A DNA stretch of 19,284 bases from Alphaproteobacteria bacterium (GTDB lineage: Bacteria; Pseudomonadota; Alphaproteobacteria; Acetobacterales; Acetobacteraceae). Positions within the stretch are counted from its first letter, which is position 1; each line of letters begins with the position of its first letter. Location: the NCBI GenBank assembly GCA_013298245.1, contig JAAFHD010000016.1, positions 1 through 19,284 of the forward strand. The letters are read 5' to 3'. The translations under genes and the position numbers were made by a program. Below the pieces are notes generated by a model. The model was not told the origin of the DNA. It ran no database searches and was given only the letters and a program-made list of their open reading frames with translations. Of the stretch, positions 13,796-19,284 are shown in pieces.

Positions 13796-15510
13796 GGCGC
13801 GCATTGCAAGACGCCTGGACGCTGGCCGCGCCATATTGGCGCGGCGATGATCGGTTGCGCGCCTGGTGGCTGCTGGCTGCCGTGGTCGGGCTGAACCTTT
13901 CCTTGGTCGGCATGACGGTGCTGCTGTCCTACTGGAACCGCGAATTCTTCAACGCGCTGCAGGCGCGCGATGCCGAAGCCTTCCGCGACCTGTTGTTCAC
14001 CTGGCGCGACACCGACAGCGGCCTGATGCCCGGCTTCGTGCTGGTGGCCGCGCTGTATATTTTCGTCGCCGTCTATCAGCTTTATCTGCGCCAGGCCTTG
14101 CAGATCCGCTGGCGCGAATGGGTCACGCAACGCCAGCTGGCCGCATGGCTCGCAGACCGCGCATACTACCGCGTCGCGCTGACCAATCCGGGCACCGACA
14201 ACCCGGACCAGCGCATCGCCGAAGATGTGCGGCTTTTTGTCGATGATACACTCACGCTGGGCCTTGGCCTGATGCGCGCGACGCTCACGCTGGTCAGCTT
14301 TGTGTTTGTGCTGTGGGCGCTGTCTGGGCCGCTTGAAGTCCTTGGCGTATCGATCCCTGGCTACATGGTCTGGGTGGCGCTGCTGTATGCCGTGCTGGGC
14401 ACCTGGCTCGCACACTTGATCGGCCGCCGCCTCACCCGCCTGAACTTCAACCAGCAGAAGGTCGAAGCCGATTTCCGTTACGCGCTGATGCGCCTGCGGG
14501 AGAACGCCGAAGGTGTCGCACTATCCGGCGGCGAGGCGGGCGAATCCGCCGGCCTGCGCCGCCGCTTCACCGCACTGGTGCAGAACTGGTGGGCGCTGAT
14601 GGTCGCCACCAAGCGGCTGACCTTTTTCACCCAGGGTTATGGTCAGGTGGCGGTGGTGTTTCCCATCGTCGTGGCCTCGCCCGGCTATTTCGCCGGCCGC
14701 ACGCAGCTGGGCGAATTGACGCAAACCGCCGGTGCCTTCGGCCAGGTGCAGGAAGCGCTGTCCTGGTTCGTGGACAACTATGCGCGCCTGACCGAATGGC
14801 GCGCCACCGTCACGCGCCTGACCAGCTTCACCGCTGCCTTGAATGAAGCCGCGCGCGGTGCGGCGGGCGGCGTGCGCACGCAACGCGGCGGCAATGCGCT
14901 GGCGCTGCATGATGTGTCGCTTGCGCTGCCCGATGGGCGCGCACTGCTGGCACCCACCAGCATGACCATCGCGCAGGGTGAACGCGTGCTGATTTCCGGC
15001 GCATCGGGCAGCGGTAAATCCACGCTGTTCCGCGCCATGGCGGGCATCTGGCCGTTTGGCACGGGGCGCGTTTCGCTGCCCGCTGATGCGCGCGCGCTGT
15101 TCCTGCCGCAGCGGCCCTATCTGCCGCTTGGCACGCTGCGCGATGTGCTGTGCTACCCGGCGACGGCGGACCAGGTGGATGACACCGCATTGCGCGCCAC
15201 GCTGCATGATGTGGGCCTGGCCGCGCTGGAGCCGCGCCTGGATGAAGAAGACGCATGGGCGCAGCGCCTGTCGGGCGGGGAACAGCAGCGCGTGGCGATC
15301 GCGCGCGCGTTGTTGCAGCGGCCGGACTGGCTGTTCCTGGATGAAGCCACCGCCAGCCTGGACCCGGATTCCGAAGCGCGGCTGATGACATTGCTGCTGG
15401 AACGTCTGCCGGCGGCTGCCATCATCAGCATCGCGCATCGCCCGGCGCTGGCCGCTTTCCACGCACGCCGCCTGGTGCTGGCCGGGCAGGAACTGCGCGA
15501 TGCCGGCTGA
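13792..15510 (+). CDS. ABC transporter, fused permease and ATPase (BacA/SbmA-YddA-ABCD type)
   Basis: 572 residues. The N-terminal membrane domain (about 20-340) has hydrophobic segments near 25-45, 80-97, 155-178, 188-210 and 283-300, and family motifs SYWNREFFNALQ (47-57), NPDQRIAEDVRLFVDD (137-152) and FNQQKVEADFRYALMRLREN. The ATPase domain has Walker A GASGSGKST (403-411), signature LSGGEQQ (493-499), Walker B LFLDEA (514-519) and the switch His549. It works as a homodimer in the inner membrane. Relatives include YddA, rhizobial BacA-related proteins (very-long-chain fatty acid/LPS phenotypes, peptide uptake), mycobacterial Rv1819c (cobalamin/peptides) and eukaryotic ABCD. It is not a Wzm/Wzt- or MsbA-type glycan exporter by sequence. 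ATG 13792 is coupled to the preceding glycosyltransferase by ATGA. Substrate unknown. Confidence 0.93.
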   Translation: MRRALQDAWTLAAPYWRGDDRLRAWWLLAAVVGLNLSLVGMTVLLSYWNREFFNALQARDAEAFRDLLFTWRDTDSGLMPGFVLVAALYIFVAVYQLYLRQALQIRWREWVTQRQLAAWLADRAYYRVALTNPGTDNPDQRIAEDVRLFVDDTLTLGLGLMRATLTLVSFVFVLWALSGPLEVLGVSIPGYMVWVALLYAVLGTWLAHLIGRRLTRLNFNQQKVEADFRYALMRLRENAEGVALSGGEAGESAGLRRRFTALVQNWWALMVATKRLTFFTQGYGQVAVVFPIVVASPGYFAGRTQLGELTQTAGAFGQVQEALSWFVDNYARLTEWRATVTRLTSFTAALNEAARGAAGGVRTQRGGNALALHDVSLALPDGRALLAPTSMTIAQGERVLISGASGSGKSTLFRAMAGIWPFGTGRVSLPADARALFLPQRPYLPLGTLRDVLCYPATADQVDDTALRATLHDVGLAALEPRLDEEDAWAQRLSGGEQQRVAIARALLQRPDWLFLDEATASLDPDSEARLMTLLLERLPAAAIISIAHRPALAAFHARRLVLAGQELRDAG

Positions 15511-18500
15511 ACAGCGCCTGCTGCTGGATGTGCAGGATCTGCTGGAATACCTGCACGACTACGGCAGTGTGTCGGGCATCCAGCGCGTGCAGCTGGGCAT
15601 CCTGGCATCGGTGTTGCGCGGCGAGGCGGGGCCGCTTGGCGCGCGCTGCCTGCCGGTGTTCGGCCGGCTGGCGGACAACGCGCTGCTGGCTCCACGCGCC
15701 GCCGACATGGCCGACATCATTACCCATTGCACCGGCGCCGCGCGTGACCACGAAGCCGCGCGCGCCCTGGTCGCCCGCGCGCGCGACAACGCCGAGCCGG
15801 TGCAGCCCGGCAGCACCGATACGTTGCTGGTGCTGGGCGCCTTCTGGTTCTTCGCGGGTGCTTCGGGTTTCCTCGCGGCGCTGAAGCGCCAGGGCGTGCG
15901 GCTTGGCGTGCTGATCTATGACAGCTTCCCCGCGACCCACCCCGAATTCGCGACCGATGACACGGTGCGCTATTTCAACCAGGCGCTGAACGAAGGCCTG
16001 GTCTATTGGGATTTCGCGCTGGCCATTTCGGAATACTCCGCGGCCAGCTTCCGCCGCATCGCAGAGGAACGCGGCTTCCCGCCCATCCCCGTCGTCGCGG
16101 TGCCGCTGGCGCATAGCTTCGGCATGGGCACCACCTCGCCCGATTGGCTGGATACCTTCCCGCAATCCATGCAGGACATTCGCGGCCGCGAATTCGTGCT
16201 GTGCGTCTGCACCATTGAGGTGCGCAAGAACCACCTGCTGCTGTTCCACGCCTGGCAGCGCATGATCGAAGCGGGTGACAACCCGCCGCCCATCATCTTC
16301 GCCGGCCGCATCGGCTGGGGCGTGAAGGACCTGATGGCGCAACTGGACGCCACGCGCTGCCTGGATGGCCGCATCATGCTGGCGCTGGATGTCTCGGACG
16401 CCGAACTCGCGGCACTGTATCGCAACGCGCTGTTCACCGTCTTTCCCTCGCACGCGGAGGGCTGGGGCCTGGCGGTGGGCGAGAGCCTGTCCTTCGGCAA
16501 GGCCTGCCTGGCCGCCGGCGTGACCGCGTTGCCCGAAGTGGGCGGCGACCTGGTCGCCTATGCCGATCCTGGCAGCGTGCCCGACTGGATCGCGAAACTG
16601 CGCGCCTGGCTGCATGACCGTGACGCGCTGCGCGCCGCCGAAGCGCGCATCGCCCAGCAATTCGCGCCGCGCCAATGGCCCGATGTCGCGCGCCGCGCGG
16701 TGGAACAGGCGCTGGCATTGGGCGCCGGCCCGGTGCGCCATGTGCCGCATGATGCGCTGCCGCTGCTGGCGCGCAGCGGGCAGACCTTGGCACTGGGCGC
16801 ATCCTTCGCCGTGCGCGGCGGCGCCGATGAAGCGCGCGCCGCCATCGCGCAATCGCACAGCTTCGCCAGCGGCTGGCATCCGGTGGAATGGCAATGCACC
16901 TGGATGCGCCTGGCCGAGGCCGAATTGCTGCTGCGCGTGGAGGAACCGCCAGGCGCGCTGGTCGCCGCCGAATTGGTGCTGCGCGCATCCGCGTGGGATG
17001 CCGACAACCCGCTGACGCTGGCCATCACTGACGGCCCCGAGACCATCAGCCGCTGGCAGCCCGGCACGACCTTCACGGCCAGTTGCTACGGCCCTGTGGC
17101 GGCGGATGGCAGCATCCGCATCACGCTGCGCCTCGCACGGCTGGGCCAACCGCACCCCGATGATGCGCGCGGCCTGTCGATCGGGATCGACGCCATCACC
17201 ATCCGCCGCGCCGATTCGCTGCCGGCGCCCCAGCCGCGCCATATGCCGACCGTCGCCGTGGCTCCGCCACCGCATGTGCCGCTGCCGGAGCCGCCCAGCG
17301 TCTTGCTGGGCGCGGTGCAGCGCCTGTGGGCGCCGCTGAAATACCATCGGCTGCGCGCGGAATGGCGGCGCGCGCACGGCGACTGGGCCCGTGCCGCGCA
17401 GGGCTACACCGCCTTCCTGCGGCGCCGGCCGAATGATGCCGGCATGCTGCTGAAACTGGCCGAATGCCTGGCCCGTGCCGGTGATGCACCGGGCGCCTAC
17501 GCGGCCCTGGCGCGCGCCGACAGCCTGGCCGGCATTGCATTGCCCGAAGCCATCGCATTGCAGGCCGCGCGCGATGCACAAGCGCCAATCCTGTTCGTGG
17601 ATTTCAGCGCCTTGCTGGCCGCGCCCGAGGCCATCGGCGGTTTCGCTGCGCGGCGCTGGATGCTGGGCCTGGCGCGCGCGCTGCTGGCGCGGCCGGGCAC
17701 GCATGCCGTGGTCAGCCTTCCGCATGAGCCCTTCCCGCGTCTGCTGGCCGATTGGATGCCCGGCGCCCTGCTGGAGACCGCCTGGCAGACCCGCCCGGCG
17801 CGGCTGGCCGGCGTGCTGGGCACCTTGCCAGCCATCCTGCCCGGCGCGGAAGAACGCGCCATCCTGCTTGGCCCGCCACCGGTGCCGGAAATTTGGCGCA
17901 GCGCGCGCGGTGCCGGTGCCATGGTGCTGCTGGCCCAGGGCGAGCCGGCCATGCTGACCACCCCGCACCGCGCCGCCGCTGCGCCTGTCGCCGCGCTGCA
18001 AGCCGCCATGGCTGGCGCAGTGGATGCGCTGCTGCTGCCCGCCATGGTGCCGGCGCCACTGCCGGTGGTGGTTCTCGGCACGCCAGCGCCCGATGCGGGT
18101 GCGCGCGGCGCCACCGAAACGCCACCACCCGGTGCTGTGATCTGCGATGAGATCACGCCCTGGCTGCGTGAGGCCTGGCAGCAGCTGGACGCCCCACCGC
18201 TGATCGCGCCGTCACACGCCGAAGCCGCGCTGACGCCGATGTTGCGCGACGCGCCGCTGGCCATTTGCACCGCCACGGACGGCGCCTGGCCGGCGCTGCG
18301 GCAGGCGGCCGCCATGGCCGGCATCGCGTGCCTGTCCACCGCGGAAGGTATCGCCCCGCTGGATGCCGCCACCACCGCGCGCGTCATCCGCACGGCACTG
18401 GCCGAGCCGCCGCGCCGCATGGCCATGGCCATCACCCAGCGGTCCGACGCATTGCTGCGCCCAACGCCACAAGACTGGCCCGCCATCGCCGAGGCAGCGG

Positions 18501-18583
18501 CCACCGCATCCCCGGGCGCTGCGCCACAGGCCGCCATCACGGTGACAGCCGCCACGCTTCCCCACGGCATCACGACGCAATGA
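15500..18583 (+). CDS. 1027-aa multidomain glycosyltransferase: active GT-B, beta-sandwich, TPR-like segment, degenerate second GT-B
   Basis: Residues 1-408 form a GT4-like GT-B enzyme: LLLDVQDLLEY...GSVSGIQRVQLG, FVLCVCTIEVRKNHLLLFHAW (232-252), and SHAEGWGLAVGESLSFGKAC with Glu320-x7-Glu328 intact. Residues about 425-572 are beta-rich with GWHPVEWQCTWMRLAEAELLLRV and resemble the beta-sandwich (DUF7024-like) often attached to glycosyltransferases. A Pro-rich linker leads to helical repeats at about 617-675 (GDWARAAQGYTAFLRRRPND), TPR-like. From 695 a second GT-B-like half appears (ILFVDFSALLA...GFAARRWMLGLARALL), where the motif region reads TATDGAWPALRQ (Asp927-x7-Gln935), so it is probably inactive. 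Overlaps the ABC gene by 11 nt; AGGA lies 8 nt before the ATG. Probable role: surface glycan assembly. Confidence 0.88.
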   Translation: MPAEQRLLLDVQDLLEYLHDYGSVSGIQRVQLGILASVLRGEAGPLGARCLPVFGRLADNALLAPRAADMADIITHCTGAARDHEAARALVARARDNAEPVQPGSTDTLLVLGAFWFFAGASGFLAALKRQGVRLGVLIYDSFPATHPEFATDDTVRYFNQALNEGLVYWDFALAISEYSAASFRRIAEERGFPPIPVVAVPLAHSFGMGTTSPDWLDTFPQSMQDIRGREFVLCVCTIEVRKNHLLLFHAWQRMIEAGDNPPPIIFAGRIGWGVKDLMAQLDATRCLDGRIMLALDVSDAELAALYRNALFTVFPSHAEGWGLAVGESLSFGKACLAAGVTALPEVGGDLVAYADPGSVPDWIAKLRAWLHDRDALRAAEARIAQQFAPRQWPDVARRAVEQALALGAGPVRHVPHDALPLLARSGQTLALGASFAVRGGADEARAAIAQSHSFASGWHPVEWQCTWMRLAEAELLLRVEEPPGALVAAELVLRASAWDADNPLTLAITDGPETISRWQPGTTFTASCYGPVAADGSIRITLRLARLGQPHPDDARGLSIGIDAITIRRADSLPAPQPRHMPTVAVAPPPHVPLPEPPSVLLGAVQRLWAPLKYHRLRAEWRRAHGDWARAAQGYTAFLRRRPNDAGMLLKLAECLARAGDAPGAYAALARADSLAGIALPEAIALQAARDAQAPILFVDFSALLAAPEAIGGFAARRWMLGLARALLARPGTHAVVSLPHEPFPRLLADWMPGALLETAWQTRPARLAGVLGTLPAILPGAEERAILLGPPPVPEIWRSARGAGAMVLLAQGEPAMLTTPHRAAAAPVAALQAAMAGAVDALLLPAMVPAPLPVVVLGTPAPDAGARGATETPPPGAVICDEITPWLREAWQQLDAPPLIAPSHAEAALTPMLRDAPLAICTATDGAWPALRQAAAMAGIACLSTAEGIAPLDAATTARVIRTALAEPPRRMAMAITQRSDALLRPTPQDWPAIAEAAATASPGAAPQAAITVTAATLPHGITTQ

Positions 18584-19284
18584 GTGCTGCGCGCCACGGC
18601 CGACACGCCGTGAAGCTGCTGCTGGACATCCAGGGCGCGCAGGGCAGCAGCCGCCATTCCGGCCTGGGCCGCTACACGCGTGAATTGGCGCTGGCCATCG
18701 CCGCCGCGCCGCATGGCCATGAGGTGCATGTGCTGCTGAACGCGCGCCTGCATGATGCCGCGGCCGAACTGCAAGCGGCCTTCGTGCCGCTGCTGGGCGT
18801 CGGGCGCGTTCACCGCTTCCTGCCGCCCGCCGAAAGTCACGCGGGTGGCGACCCGCATCGCCCCGCGCGCCTGGCGGCGGAGTTGATCCGCGCCCAAACC
18901 ATCATGCGCATCGCCCCCGATGTGCTGCATATCGGCAGCCTGTTCGAAGGCTGGGACGAAAGCCTGGTCACCACCTGGCCCACCACGCTGCCGCGCCCGC
19001 GCACCGCCGCCACGCTGCACGACCTGATCCCGCTGAGCTTCCCGCACGACTACATCGACGGCGCCTGGCGCCGCGCCGGCCTGGCGCCCTGGTATTGGCG
19101 CCATGTGGAGGAAGCGCGGCGACTGGACCTGCTGTTGTGCAATTCAGAAGCGACGCGCGTCGAAGCGCTGCGCCATCTGCCGGGGGCGCTGGTGCAATGC
19201 GTCGCGATCGGAGGCGGCGTGCCGCGGCGCTTCCTGACGGAGCCGGCGGCGCCGCCCGCTGGCGGGCGGTATGTCCTTTGCGTC
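18580..19284 (+). CDS. GT4-like glycosyltransferase, N-terminal half (cut by window end)
   Basis: 235 codons are present and the frame is open at the window edge. After a short basic start, KLLLDIQGAQGSSRHSGLGR and YTRELALAIAAAPHGHEVHV are the first strand and glycine loop of the acceptor domain of a GT-B enzyme; AATLHDLIPLSFPHDYI and LLCNSEATRVEALRHL are also typical of GT4 N-terminal domains. The sequence stops at GGRYVLCV, the first strand of the nucleotide-sugar domain, so the E-x7-E motif lies outside. ATG 18580 overlaps the previous stop (ATGA) and no ribosome-binding site is seen, which suggests translational coupling. It is the third glycosyltransferase of the block; the operon evidently continues beyond the window. 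Confidence 0.9.
   Translation, partial: MSAARHGRHAVKLLLDIQGAQGSSRHSGLGRYTRELALAIAAAPHGHEVHVLLNARLHDAAAELQAAFVPLLGVGRVHRFLPPAESHAGGDPHRPARLAAELIRAQTIMRIAPDVLHIGSLFEGWDESLVTTWPTTLPRPRTAATLHDLIPLSFPHDYIDGAWRRAGLAPWYWRHVEEARRLDLLLCNSEATRVEALRHLPGALVQCVAIGGGVPRRFLTEPAAPPAGGRYVLCV

Noticed and set aside
15425..18001. 858-codon open frame on the minus strand opposite the 1027-aa glycosyltransferase
   Set aside because: Translation is Gln/Arg/His/Gly-rich low-complexity with no motif. It is the antisense shadow expected in GC-rich DNA, while the plus strand shows clear glycosyltransferase motifs.
1..19284. Mobile element, CRISPR, toxin-antitoxin or phage-defence system
   Set aside because: No transposase, integrase, repeat-spacer pattern, small paired toxin genes or defence domains were seen on either strand.

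Overview
The window is GC-rich (roughly 70%), densely coded bacterial chromosome. The gene set (SecA with a C-terminal CxCx8CH zinc motif, a parvulin beside secA, ArgJ, a bifunctional PBP1A) and the codon use suggest an alphaproteobacterium, most likely Acetobacteraceae/Rhodospirillales. That placement is inference; there is no rRNA, tRNA or marker gene to fix it. No insertion sequence, CRISPR array, tRNA or phage gene was seen. Almost every base lies in a gene, and the longest gene-free stretch is the 146-bp secA/parvulin divergent region.

Left part (1-5135, minus strand): three co-directional genes, secA, a 145-residue secreted protein of unknown function, and a class A penicillin-binding protein (PBP1A) whose C-terminus runs off the window. 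All concern the envelope or export.

Right part (5282-19284, plus strand): one apparently continuous run of twelve genes with no gap longer than 10 nt, most joined by 1-11-nt stop/start overlaps. It starts with a periplasmic parvulin-type prolyl isomerase and argJ (arginine biosynthesis). A GNAT-Nudix fusion and a CinA-type molybdopterin-fold protein follow, then a renalase-like flavoprotein, a PNPOx-like flavoprotein, a DUF3253 winged helix and a DUF1499 protein. From 11282 onward the content changes to a glycan/envelope block: an 837-aa GT-B glycosyltransferase, a BacA/YddA-type ABC transporter with fused permease and ATPase, a 1027-aa multidomain glycosyltransferase, and the N-terminal half of a third glycosyltransferase.

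Points of most interest: (1) the 1027-aa protein appears to carry an active GT-B half and a decayed second GT-B half in which the E-x7-E motif has become D-x7-Q; (2) the 837-aa glycosyltransferase also lacks the second Glu of E-x7-E (Gln instead); (3) a BacA/ABCD-type transporter is translationally embedded among glycosyltransferases; (4) the Nudix, CinA, renalase and PNPOx genes together look like a nucleotide/NAD metabolite-repair set; (5) GC-rich hairpins hold the stop codons of secA and of the DUF1499 gene in their loops, the latter abutting the start codon of the first glycosyltransferase.
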